From the NCBI RefSeq assembly GCF_014897985.1, contig NZ_JABUZA010000040.1, positions 1 through 41,638 of the forward strand: a stretch of 41,638 nt of DNA, read 5' to 3'. Positions 26,179 through 35,407 of this stretch are shown here, piece by piece. Each line of letters opens with the position of its first letter. Within the stretch, counting starts at the first letter, position 1. The notes below the pieces were generated by a model. The model was not told where the DNA came from. It made no database searches and saw nothing but the letters and a program-made list of their open reading frames with translations. The stretch comes from Halomonas colorata (lineage in GTDB: Bacteria; Pseudomonadota; Gammaproteobacteria; Pseudomonadales; Halomonadaceae). The translations under genes were made by a program, and so were the position numbers.

Positions 26179-26945
26179 AGAGTGCGCTTTACGGGTGCGT
26201 TCTGGCGCTTCAGTTTTTAACCCGGTTGCCGCTACCCATTGCCTGCCCGTGGAACTCTGAAACCCGCCGTTGGGCCATCCGTGCCTATCCCCTTGTTGGA
26301 CTTTTTCTGGGCTGCCTATTGGCGCTGCTGGCGCTATTAATGCACAACGCACCCACGCCGATTACGGCGCTTGCGCTACTCAGCCTGTGGGTAGGCTTAA
26401 GTGGTGGCTTACACCTTGACGGAGTAATGGATTTAGCCGACGCGCTGGGCAGCAACCAGCCGCTGGCGCGCCGCTGGGAAATCATGAAAGACCCTCAGAT
26501 TGGCAGCTTCGGCATATTAGCGCTGCTTTTCTTGTTAGCCTGGAAGGGCGTGTTGCTGTGGGCGCTACTGAGCTATAACGCGCCGCTGTGGTGGCTGATC
26601 GTTTTACCTGCCCTGGGCCGTTGGGGCGGCGCAGCGCTGTTGATATTAACGCCCTGTGCGCAGTCAAAAGGGCTGGCTTGGGCCTGGAAGCAATCGCTTG
26701 GCGTGCATGACGTATGGCTTTCGCTAGTGCCTTTGCTGGCACTGGCGCTTTTTTACCCAGGCATCATTGCAATGCTGATCGCCACTGGCGTACTAGTGGG
26801 CGGCTGCCGGTGGGCGCTGGTAAAACTGTTTCAGGGTATTAACGGTGATATGGTGGGCGCTACGATTGAAGGAGTGGAACTATGGCTGATGGGATTAATG
26901 TGGAGCTGGTGGTGGTTCGCCATGGCATCACCGCCTGGAATGTAG
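26172..26945 (+). CDS. cobS: Adenosylcobinamide-GDP ribazoletransferase CobS
   Basis: A 257-residue polytopic membrane enzyme that joins adenosylcobinamide-GDP to alpha-ribazole. Family signatures visible are ALQFLTRLPLP near the N-terminus, the acidic metal site GGLHLDGVMDLADALG, MKDPQIGSFG and GRWGGAALL. I chose ATG 26172, which overlaps the cobU stop (ATGCTGA); an upstream ATG at 26151 would deepen the overlap. The last 64 bases overlap cobC, which has its own AAGGAG site, so the annotated C-terminal tail is probably genuine but unusually overlapped. Confidence 0.9.
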   Translation: MLKSALYGCVLALQFLTRLPLPIACPWNSETRRWAIRAYPLVGLFLGCLLALLALLMHNAPTPITALALLSLWVGLSGGLHLDGVMDLADALGSNQPLARRWEIMKDPQIGSFGILALLFLLAWKGVLLWALLSYNAPLWWLIVLPALGRWGGAALLILTPCAQSKGLAWAWKQSLGVHDVWLSLVPLLALALFYPGIIAMLIATGVLVGGCRWALVKLFQGINGDMVGATIEGVELWLMGLMWSWWWFAMASPPGM

Positions 26946-27535
26946 AGCGCCGCTATCAGGGGCAGCGTGATATCCCGCTGCTCTTTCCCGAAGCCGAAGA
27001 AGGGCTTTTAGCACTACGTGCAGGGTTGGCCGATGAGCAGTTTGACGCGATCTACTCAAGCGATCTTCGTCGCTGCCAGCAAACCCTTGAGTGGGTGCAA
27101 GCGGCCAAACCGGGCGTACCGCTAAGCCTGGAACCCCGTCTGCGTGAGCTGCACTTTGGCGAGTATGAAGGCAAAGTATACGACGAGTTAAAAGACCTGC
27201 CGCATTATCGCGCCTGGATCGATAGCGTAGGCGAGCTGCAGATCCCCGGCGGGGAGTCAGCGGCCCAGTTACGTGAACGTCTGGACCTATGGCTTGCCGA
27301 TGTGGCAGCGGATGCCCTGGCACATGGGTATCGAAAAGTTCTCGCCGTGACCCACGGTGGGGTTATTCGAGAGCTACGCCGACGTTTTGAAACCATCGAT
27401 TTTTGGGAGGGTACCGTACTTCAAGCCCAGGGACGACGCTGGGAATTGACGTATCAACCGGACGTTAATGGGCAAGGAGAGTGGCTATGCAAGTGTTCAT
27501 CGGTGGTGCCTGTTCCGGTAAGCGAAGTGTTGTAA
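26882..27535 (+). CDS. cobC: Alpha-ribazole-5'-phosphate phosphatase CobC-like
   Basis: A 217-residue histidine phosphatase (phosphoglycerate mutase-like). The catalytic RHG is in VVRHGITAWNVERRYQGQ. The second Arg region SSDLRRCQQT, the ELHFGEYEGKVYDEL segment and the second His in VTHGGVIREL are all present. By context it dephosphorylates the ribazole phosphate made by CobT. ATG 26882 has AAGGAG eight bases upstream. The 3' end overlaps the second CobU-like gene by 49 bases. The fold also covers other phosphatases, so the role relies on the cluster. Confidence 0.85.
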   Translation: MADGINVELVVVRHGITAWNVERRYQGQRDIPLLFPEAEEGLLALRAGLADEQFDAIYSSDLRRCQQTLEWVQAAKPGVPLSLEPRLRELHFGEYEGKVYDELKDLPHYRAWIDSVGELQIPGGESAAQLRERLDLWLADVAADALAHGYRKVLAVTHGGVIRELRRRFETIDFWEGTVLQAQGRRWELTYQPDVNGQGEWLCKCSSVVPVPVSEVL

Positions 27536-27918
27536 AAAAGCGCTTTCCAAGTGCCGTATGGTGGCGGCTGTCACCCGGCCAGCGGTTACGCGAATGTGTA
27601 GGCATAATGCTACCCGGCACGCCGCTGGTAGTGCACGGCGTACTGGGTTGGTTAACGGCGACCATTGAATCGGATGTAGGTAGCGACGATTGGCGCGCGC
27701 AGTGGTGCGATGATCTAAACGAGCTTCAGCAGTCCGCGCAAGCGAACCACGTTACCCTGGTGATGATCGTTAAAGAGGTCGGGCGCGGCATAGTGCCCAT
27801 GGAGCGCCAGCAGCGCCGCTTACGCGATTTGAACGGCTGGTTTTGCCAGGACGCCGCTGAGCGTGCCGAACACGTTTGGTATGTGCGCCATGGGTTGGTG
27901 CAGGCGTTAAATAAGTAA
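27487..27918 (+). CDS. Truncated CobU-like protein
   Basis: A 143-residue protein in the cobalamin cluster. It starts with a P-loop (IGGACSGKRSVV, matching CobU GGxxSGKS) and ends with EVGRGIVPMERQQRRLRDLNGWF plus an AAERAEHVWYVRHGL tail. Together these match the CobU C-terminal region (EVGxGIVPxxxxxRxFRDxxG). The middle section that bears the His and the LLDCLT strand of full-length CobU is missing or unrecognisable. I chose ATG 27487, seven bases after AAGGAG, rather than GTG 27481. It could provide the motif lost from the protein at 25642, act as its partner, or be a decayed paralogue. Confidence 0.7.
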   Translation: MQVFIGGACSGKRSVVKKRFPSAVWWRLSPGQRLRECVGIMLPGTPLVVHGVLGWLTATIESDVGSDDWRAQWCDDLNELQQSAQANHVTLVMIVKEVGRGIVPMERQQRRLRDLNGWFCQDAAERAEHVWYVRHGLVQALNK

Positions 27919-27955
27919 TGCTATGTATTTATAAATTCAAATCTTTTAGTTTTTT

Positions 27956-27983
27956 GTAAGAAATATCTTACTTGCTTGTAAGA
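27956..27983. promoter_or_regulatory. GTAAGA inverted and direct repeat upstream of vgrG
   Basis: GTAAGA-AATA-TCTTAC is a perfect 6-bp inverted repeat, and a third GTAAGA follows 22 bp after the first, on the same helical face. It lies about 100-125 bp before the vgrG start in an AT-rich gap. A regulator-binding site for the island is plausible but no regulator is visible. Confidence 0.4.
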
Positions 27984-28079
27984 CATTGGCGCTTCGTGTC
28001 GTGAATGGGTTGCCCTTTAGACTAATGCCGTTACCCTGATTGTTTCTCATTTTTGAGTCTCGGTCCAAGGAGCGGCACG

Positions 28080-30158
28080 ATGGCAGACGGCACTGGCCTA
28101 CAATTCACCTTAAAGCTACCCGGCGTTGATGATGCCGCTGTCATCGATTTTGCCTACCGAGAAGCGCTTTCTCAACCGTTTGAGCTGGGGCTAAATTTTG
28201 CCAGTCGCGATAGCCGCTTAAGCGCAACCGAATTACTTGACCAACCCGCCACACTCACTATCTGGCAAGATAGCAAGCCGCTACGCTACGTAAACGGCAT
28301 GATCAGTGAGTTTATTCTAGCCGACCGTGGTCACCGGCGCACATTCTACTCTGTCAGGCTTAGCCCTTCGCTATGGCGCCTTTCGCTACGCCAGAACTCG
28401 CGTATTTTTCAAAAAGTGGACCCACTCTCCATCATCAATACCCTGTGTAGTGAACGGGGCATTAATGACGTGGTTTTTAACGTGATCCGCGAACCGTTAG
28501 AGCGAGAGTACTGCGTACAGTATCGCGAAACAGACCTCGCCTTTATCGAGCGCCTGGCGGCGGAAGAAGGGCTGTTTTACTACCATACTTTTGAAGAAGG
28601 CGCCCATCGGCTGGTATTTGCCGACGACCCGCGCCTGCTTGGCCACGTAGGGCAGCGTACCTACCACAGCCGCGCCGGAGGCACCGCGCCGATTCGCCAT
28701 GTGCGAAAGCTTCGCCAGACCGCTCGCGTAGCGGCGGCTTCCGCCACGTTGAAAGATTACACCTTCAAGAACCCGGCTTAAGCCCAGTTGCACGAACACG
28801 TGGGCCGCGACGTTGAACAGCACGGCCAGCGCAGCGACTACGAACATTTCGATTACCCTGGCCGCTATAAAGAAGACGCCTCTGGTAAGCCGTTTACGCG
28901 CATACGTGTAGAACATCTGCGCCGTGAAGCGCTCACTGCCCAGGCAGAAAGCGACCTGCCGGAACTCGCGCCGGGGCTGCGCTTCACGCTGGCCGACCAC
29001 GATACCGAAAGCCTCAACCGCGACTGGCAGCCCATCGAGATCCTCCACCACGGCGAACAGCCCCAGGCACTTGAAGAGGACAGCGTCGGCCATTTCGACG
29101 CTAACGGCATGACGCGATATTTCAATCAGGTCACGCTCATTCCTGGCGACACACCCTGGCGAGCGACGCCCAACCCCAAACCGCGCGTGGATGGCCCTCA
29201 GGTCGCCTTCGTGGTGGGGCCGGAAGGTGAAGAGATTCACTGCGACGAACACGGCCGGGTCAAGGTCCAGTTCCCCTGGGACCGCTACGCCGAACCTAAT
29301 GAAACCGCCAGCTGCTGGGTGCGGGTAGCCCAGGACTGGGCGGGCGGTGGCTACGGGGCCATGGCCATTCCGCGCATCGGCCACGAGGTGATCGTTTCAT
29401 TTTTAGAAGCTGACCCGGACCAGCCGCTGGTGACCGGGCGTACCTATCACGCCGTCAACCAGCCGCCCTATGCGCTACCGGAACACAAGACCCGCACGGT
29501 ATTGCGTACCCAAAGCCACAAGGCCGAAGGCTTCAACGAACTGCGCTTTGAAGATGAAGCGGGTGAGGAGCAGATCTGGCTACACGCCCAGAAAGACCTG
29601 GAGCTTTTGACGCTGAATGATCGCACTGAAGAGATTAAGCGCGACAGCCACCTCAAGGTGCACAACGACCGTATCAGCGAGATCGACAACGACGATCATG
29701 AAACGATGCACGGCAAGCGCCATACGCATATCAAAAACAATGACCACCACATCGTCGACACCACCCAGCACCAGAAACTCGGCCAGGCCCATCTGGTCGA
29801 AGCCGGGCAGGAGGTGCACCACAAGGCGGGTATGAAAGTGGTCATCGACGCCGGTGCCGAGATCACCCTGAACGTCGGCGGCACCTTCATGAAACTCGAC
29901 GCCAGCGGGGTCACCATCGTGGGGCCTCAGGTCAAGATCAACGCGGGGGGTAGTCCGGGGAATGGGACGGGGCAAGCGGCGCAGCCTCCTAAACGTCCGC
30001 CGGTGTTGGAGGGTAAGGATCATGATCGGGTTGAGGCGATTGGGCATTCGCCGGTGTTGACGCCGATTCACCATGCCGCGCAGCTCAAGTCACTGCTGAA
30101 AGCCCCCGCCTACTGCGATATTTGTGAAGCGCCCAGCGATCAACAAGGGGAACGCTAA
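28080..30158 (+). pseudogene. vgrG: VgrG spike protein with one in-frame stop
   Basis: The reading frame spans 693 codons including the final stop and encodes a T6SS VgrG. The N-terminal gp27-like domain (GLQFTLKLPGVDD onward) is followed by a gp5-like OB domain near [27 protein letters not shown] and [29 protein letters not shown] long beta-helix with HDGR-like repeats ends in the [17 protein letters not shown] tip. ATG 28080 has AAGGAG seven bases upstream. The frame is interrupted at 28779-28781 by TAA within FKNPA-stop-AQLHEH, where VgrG proteins usually have Tyr, so a single TAC/TAT to TAA change explains it. Both halves otherwise look intact. A nonsense mutation or a sequencing error is possible. 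Confidence 0.85.
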
Positions 30159-31133
30159 ATGCGGACTTTCTCTACCGCGACGCACGCACTGATCGATGGC
30201 GTGCGGTATCCCGATGCCCTGAAACGCTTGTATCGCCGTGACGATGTCGAAGAGATCGAGCCGCTTTACCTCGCTACCCGCTGGAGCGATCTGGCCGAGC
30301 ATGGCCCCATTGTGGTCAAACTCAAGCGACAAGGTTTGCTCAGTGAAGCCAATGATAGTCAAGACAACACGCTGTATCGGGCTCTCTCGTTTATCAATAG
30401 CCAAGCGGATACAGGGCAGCTTAGCCGCCATTTTCGCCGATTTATTACCTTCAAAGGCGCGGCTGGCCAGGAGCAACTGCTGCGTTTTGCTGATCCGCTG
30501 GTCACGCGCTTATGGTTGGAAAGTTACGCCGGGGCGCTGCTCCCTTCCCTGATGGGGCCTATCACTACCTGGTGGGTCGCCCACTGGTCCCCCAACTGGC
30601 GCGAGCAACGAACGTTCTCATGGCAGGCGTTTCAACGGAGCGACGATTCGTCTTCGGGAAATGCCCGTGTAGTCTCCAACAGCGCCCAGGCGCCCGATTT
30701 TCTACCCATGGCACACGCGCAATACGACGCATTGGAGGCAGTCGCTCACTGGCAGCTGAAAGAGCGCCTGACCGACTACTTTAATGAACATGCACGTACC
30801 GCCTGGCACGCCCTGCCTGCTCAGTACCGGGGGCAGTGGCTGGATGCACAATTGGCACAGGCCAAGGCCTGGGGCGCCAATACGCACCGCCAGCTGGCTA
30901 TCTGGGTGGACCTCAGCTTGCACTGGGGGAATGACTTTAGTATCGCCAGTGATGGGCTTTACCATCGCTGGCGAGAACACGCCGCTGACGGCGCCCATCT
31001 CTCGGCGCAAGAGCAGCTGTATGCCATGGATCGTTGGAGCCGCACGCCCGCCGCGGATAGTGTTCCCTCTACTTCCCATCACACCGTCGCGACCCAAACA
31101 CCACCTATCAATAATGAGGCCGCCCATGGCTAA
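30159..31133 (+). CDS. DUF4123-type T6SS effector adaptor (VasW-like)
   Basis: A 324-residue cytoplasmic protein whose start codon directly follows the vgrG stop (AAGGGG ribosome-binding site inside vgrG). The first 160 residues, with HALIDGVRYPDALKRLY, PLYLATRWSDLAEHGPIVVKL and TFKGAAGQEQLLRFADPLVTRLW, fit the DUF4123 domain found between VgrG and its cargo effector. VasW of V. cholerae occupies the same place. DUF4123 proteins load the effector onto VgrG before firing. The C-terminal half is less conserved and more helical. The stop overlaps the effector start by eight bases, indicating coupling. Confidence 0.85.
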   Translation: MRTFSTATHALIDGVRYPDALKRLYRRDDVEEIEPLYLATRWSDLAEHGPIVVKLKRQGLLSEANDSQDNTLYRALSFINSQADTGQLSRHFRRFITFKGAAGQEQLLRFADPLVTRLWLESYAGALLPSLMGPITTWWVAHWSPNWREQRTFSWQAFQRSDDSSSGNARVVSNSAQAPDFLPMAHAQYDALEAVAHWQLKERLTDYFNEHARTAWHALPAQYRGQWLDAQLAQAKAWGANTHRQLAIWVDLSLHWGNDFSIASDGLYHRWREHAADGAHLSAQEQLYAMDRWSRTPAADSVPSTSHHTVATQTPPINNEAAHG

Positions 31134-34100
31134 CACGGATGCTCAGGCGCAATCGCGCGATGCCGCCTTTGATGAAACGCCCATGGGAGGCGGTGTCTGC
31201 CCGCTGTTACTCGACATCGATATTTTTCCCGTACGTTATGCCATTGATGAGGCCCCCACCGAGGCAGGGGCGCCCGCGCCGCATCCGATTGCGGAAGAGT
31301 GGCAGGGCCCGGGTTATCCCGAGATCGACACCCGTGATTACACGCTACGGCAGTTGCGGGATGGCTGGCTGTACGTCTGGGTAAGCGAGGAAGGGGAGAC
31401 GCGTATTGATGAGTACCTTATAGAGGGTGCCACATTCAATGGTGATCCCCATCTCACCTACTCCACCGGTATCTCCATCGCCATGGCGTACTCTTCCGTG
31501 AAATGGACCGAGCGCATTAACGAATATGTGCTGGAGAACGCGGATGTTCGTCAACGTATCATGCGCTCCGTCAATTTAAGCGCGGCGGTTAATACAACCA
31601 CCAGCGCATCATTCTCCGCCCATGCCGGCCCGATCGCGCAGCTTGGCGAGCATGTGGCGGATATTACCCCCGATGGCGCGGTGGATGGGTTTACCAGTAC
31701 CACGGTCTCAACGGTGGAAAGGCAGGCGGCAACGGAAAATGGCGACAATAGCGGTGATGAAAATCATGAAGAGACAGGGGGGGGAGAGTAACGCCGAGGC
31801 TGATGAGGAAAGCATTTATCGACTGCTTGAAGTCAAGCCGGAGATAACCCAGGCCAGCGTTCTTGCCAATATCGATAATCACGATGAAGCGATCTTTGTA
31901 GCCTTGGATGACGATTTGGGCATCGTCAACGACCTGGCCATGGCCCTGGTTGGACGTGAAATCGAACTAGAAGCTTTTCTAGATGAATACGGACATAAGC
32001 TCGAGACCGCGCAAGTCATCAAAGCGCTGTGCCTGATCGATATTGATGACTTGATCAGTGATGATATTCGACAAGACCCTGAGCGCTATCGCGAGATAAC
32101 CGTCAAGACTGGTGAGTTGCTCGATGCCTTGAAAAACGTCACTAATGGATCGGACAATACGTTGCTCTATAGGGATCAGAGTGCCAGTCAGTTCCGTGAA
32201 GAGCTCATTGAGCTAGGCATGTCGAACCCACCTGATCGCAATAGCCCCCTATACGAAGAGTGGCATGGCAAAGAGCTTACCCGTCTGGACGTTAGGCTGG
32301 ACGAGGCAATCGCCTTCCTGGCCGAAAAGGTGCCCCTACTTGAGCGACTACAGGATCATATCGAAAACAGTCTGGCCGACCTGATCATTTGGCTGGAACG
32401 CTTGCCGCTATCTGCTCAGGAACTCTGCTTCGATACTGTTGATGCTGAACAGAATCGGGCCATTCATGAATGCGGCTGTATGGCAATGGAAGCGCTCGGC
32501 GCGACACAAACAGGACGCGCATGGCTGGATGACACCTATCAAGCACGCGAATCGCTGATTGGTTTTGCGATGAGTAACTTCGACCCTGCGTTGACGACCG
32601 CGTTAGAAACCATCGTGCAACACTTCATCGATGAAGGTACCGAAGATGGGAAGCCAGCGGATAGCGGTGTAACGGCGACCAGCGCAGTGTCGCAGGTCAG
32701 CGCGGGTATCGGCGTGCTCAAACTGGATGTGGTGCAGAATCACCCAATATATAAGGCGTTAGCGCCGCCTGTAAAAGAAGCGTTTGAAACGCTGCGAGCG
32801 GATGTCAGTCGCTCGAACGCACGTATATGGGGAACGATTGGTTATCAGGTTTTGCCCTCCTTGAGCGCTAAAGGCCAAGTCTCATTGCAGAAAGCGGTAA
32901 AGTCACTGATGCATCCCTCGATGGTGGCGTTGGTACACCCCGACGTGATCTCTACAGAAATCGTCCTCGACCCTGAGTATGAGGCTAGGCATCGGGCGTG
33001 GCGGGAACAGGCATGGAAAATCACGGGAGACATTCACGACGAAAAACGGCGCAGCAAAAACGCGGATAGCGCTCAAAAGCGCGCGGCCAGCACCAGAACA
33101 TTGGAGCGGCTTGAAGAACAGCGTTACGAGCATGCCTTTGATGAGCCCAAGCGTGTTACCGCCTCCGACGGTTCGCTGGATCAGAGCGCGTCAGGCAATC
33201 AAACGCGGGCCAATAACCTTACTAGTGCGGGTTATCACGAGCTTCGTTATCAGCATCAACTAAAATTGATGGACGGGGCCAGTGCCGCTCGCCGACACTT
33301 GGCAAATCGCGTTGAACAGTTGGGTGGTGGCTTGGCATTGTTAATCGCAGGGTTGAATCTTTACAACTTTATAGACGCCGCGCGTACCGCCCAAAAAGAG
33401 GGCGTAGATGAAGAGGATATGCGTAAACTGGCGGCGACCACCGGGGCGGCTACGGTAGCTGTTATGAGCCTATGGGTGATGCCGTTTTGGGATCGCGCAG
33501 CGAAAAGATCTTTCCGCTTTAATGGCAATATGACCCGACTTACGGATGCCTCTATAAGAGAATGGAACAGCAATGGTAGAAATGCGGCATCACGTATCGC
33601 CGCCAAGTTAGCGACTCGAATGGCGGGGTTATCGGCTATTGGAGCGATTGCTGCTGGGTTGGATGCACAGCAAAGCTATCGTGACTTGGGTAAAGCGACG
33701 AGTAGTCAAGAGTACTTGGCTCTTGGAGCCAAAACGCTAGCAGGAGTAGCTATTACCAGTATGGCTGTTATTCAGTTCGGTGGCGCTGTTCTGGGCCGCT
33801 GGTTTGCATTTGCCTGGATACTAGGGCCTCAGGTCGCTATTGCTCTCTTTGTCGCCGGGGTTATTCAATTGGTCGCTTCGAATTTTGCTGCACGCTATAA
33901 ACGTGAAGGGATAAGGAAGTGGCTATATATTAGTACTTGGGGTCTGGGCGACCTAGAGTGGGAAGACAGTGACGAGGGCAATAAAAACGAGTGGAAGGCG
34001 TTAATGGAAATTCTGCTTCAACCTTCCGTGAAGTTGACCAGTGTAACTGATGTGGCATTTGACTCATCCAACATGAGCTATTACGGGGTGGGTGGTATTG

Positions 34101-34528
34101 CTAGAAGTTATCAAGGCTGCTGGGTGCAAATTGCTTTTCCCACTATGCTAGCGGGAGAAACAATTAAACTGTCTGAAAATGTTCGAGGTGGATTCTGGGC
34201 ACCCACCGGCAGCTATGAGAAAAGCCCTTCTCAGCAAGGCGAGCGTGGCTCTGCACTACCTGCAGACGCTGACTATGACTCAAATCATGTGCGTGTTTGG
34301 CAGGCCTGGATACCTGCTAGCGAACAAGCAGAAAATGCTCCCTTTATCCTTACGGTGAGTTATGCCGAAACTTTGCTATCGGCAAACGAAGGCCGCTCAA
34401 ATTATACCTTTTATAAAGTCGATGTCACCTCTGGCAAAAAAGAAATCGAACCTAATGATGATAAAAACCTTGGAATAACTGCGCCTACCCGTTTTACGCA
34501 CACGGTTCCCATAACTACTGAAGAGTAA
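31126..34528 (+). pseudogene. VasX-like pore-forming T6SS effector, frameshifted at a G8 tract
   Basis: Two overlapping frames together encode one 1133-residue effector if one G is removed from the tract at 31777-31784; VasX is 1085 residues. Frame one (31126-31791) is the VasX N-terminal-type domain: CPLLLDIDIFPVRYAIDE, then YTLRQLRDGWLYVW. Frame two continues with SNAEADEESIYRLLEVKP and a long helical middle. A cluster of hydrophobic segments at about residues 725-925 includes ALLIAGLNLYNFIDAA and ILGPQVAIALFVAGVIQLVA. A roughly 200-residue C-terminal domain ends TRFTHTVPITTEE. Membrane insertion and depolarisation are the family mode. As written, only a 221-residue N-terminal product is made. 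NCBI calls similar proteins the T6SS effector BTH_I2691 family (from memory). The immunity gene starts 9 bp later. Confidence 0.85.
31777..31784. repeat. G8 tract at the effector frameshift
   Basis: Eight consecutive G residues at codons 218-220 of the effector. G8 leads to TAA five bases later; G7 would join both frames as ETGGESNAE. This is a classic slippage length. Confidence 0.95.
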
Positions 34529-34537
34529 GGATGCATT

Positions 34538-35269
34538 ATGTGGTTTATTCAACCCAAACAGGACTATTTTTCTCAGATGCCTTGGAAGCATGTGCATGAA
34601 TCAGCAGTTATTAACTGGCAAATTCGAGCACGTAACTATAATGTTTTTTTAGCTAATGCTTTATTTTATGTGCTTACTATTGTATGTGCAGTGGCAGCAT
34701 ATTTATCTTCTTTTGTTGGGGTAAGTTTGCTATCTAATTTTCTAATTGGGGGAGGGATGTTTATTTTTTTAATGTTAATTAATATGAGTATGACGCATCA
34801 AACTGCAATCCTTGTCTATCGATTTACAGAAAAAAATGCTGAAGTGTGCTCCTGGAAGCCGAAAATGGATACCGTAAAACCATTTCTAAAGTGGTCAGCC
34901 ATTATTCTAATGCCAATTGTGGGAGTGCTTATCCTTATGGAGCCTTCTTTACTGATTGCCAGTTTTGGCCCGTTAGCAATGGGCCTAGCAGCATGGATGA
35001 TGGGTTCATCAAAAGGATATCAAGAAATGGCGCGAGGCAGCCGGTATGAAGAGATTAACTGGGCTAAGACAGAACAAATAAAGGTATGGCGGAAAAGAAG
35101 TATTATTTCGCTGACCTATCAATGGAAACCCTTTAAAAGGAACTCAAGCTATCGTCCGCGAACGCATCTGATTTACTGTCTACCAGAAGAATTGGAAGAG
35201 CGTATACAGTTTTTTAAAAGTCATCTACCTGATGCGGAATATGAAGAAGGGAAAGTAGATATACTATAA
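34538..35269 (+). CDS. Putative VasX-type immunity membrane protein 1 (TsiV2 position)
   Basis: A 243-residue inner-membrane protein starting nine bases after the effector stop, with AAGGA as ribosome-binding site. Hydrophobic segments lie at about residues 38-60, 65-90 and 120-155; the C-terminal third is basic and soluble. VasX immunity TsiV2 is a membrane protein of similar size at the same position, so immunity is inferred from size, topology and context, not from a recognised domain. The gene is AT-rich compared with the upstream housekeeping genes, suggesting horizontal origin. A paralogue lies at 35408-36142 and shares the start MWFIQPKQD and the segment FLKWSAIIL. Confidence 0.7.
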   Translation: MWFIQPKQDYFSQMPWKHVHESAVINWQIRARNYNVFLANALFYVLTIVCAVAAYLSSFVGVSLLSNFLIGGGMFIFLMLINMSMTHQTAILVYRFTEKNAEVCSWKPKMDTVKPFLKWSAIILMPIVGVLILMEPSLLIASFGPLAMGLAAWMMGSSKGYQEMARGSRYEEINWAKTEQIKVWRKRSIISLTYQWKPFKRNSSYRPRTHLIYCLPEELEERIQFFKSHLPDAEYEEGKVDIL

Positions 35270-35312
35270 TGTACTGTATTTCAAAATGTATTTGTTTGGT
35301 TTTGTGTGTATG

Positions 35313-35397
35313 GGAGAACTTAATAGTAAGGAGAGCTATGGGGTTGGTGCGCCTACCCGTTTTTGAACTCACTGCTCCTATAGACCAAGAAGAGTAA
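35313..35397 (+). pseudogene. Degenerate copy of the effector C-terminal tail (copy 2)
   Basis: The DNA before the second immunity gene encodes GELNSKESYGVGAPTRF, a stop, and after one extra T ELTAPIDQEE plus TAA. The intact effector ends LGITAPTRFTHTVPITTEE plus TAA. At the DNA level GCGCCTACCCGTTTT and GAAGAGTAAGGAT are shared with the intact gene. The remnant's stop is ten bases before the next ATG, the same layout as effector to immunity 1. It is a leftover tail from an effector-tip/immunity duplication. Confidence 0.75.
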
Positions 35398-35407
35398 GGA
35401 TACTGAT

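Noticed and set aside
26882..26945. 64-base overlap of cobS and cobC as a sign of frameshift
   Set aside because: cobC has its own AAGGAG and normal N-terminus and cobS reaches normal length, so overlapping genes explain it.
28497..29384. A 295-codon open frame on the minus strand spanning the vgrG interruption
   Set aside because: It is antisense to a clearly recognisable VgrG on the plus strand, has no plausible ribosome-binding site or family features, and is a typical GC-rich shadow frame.
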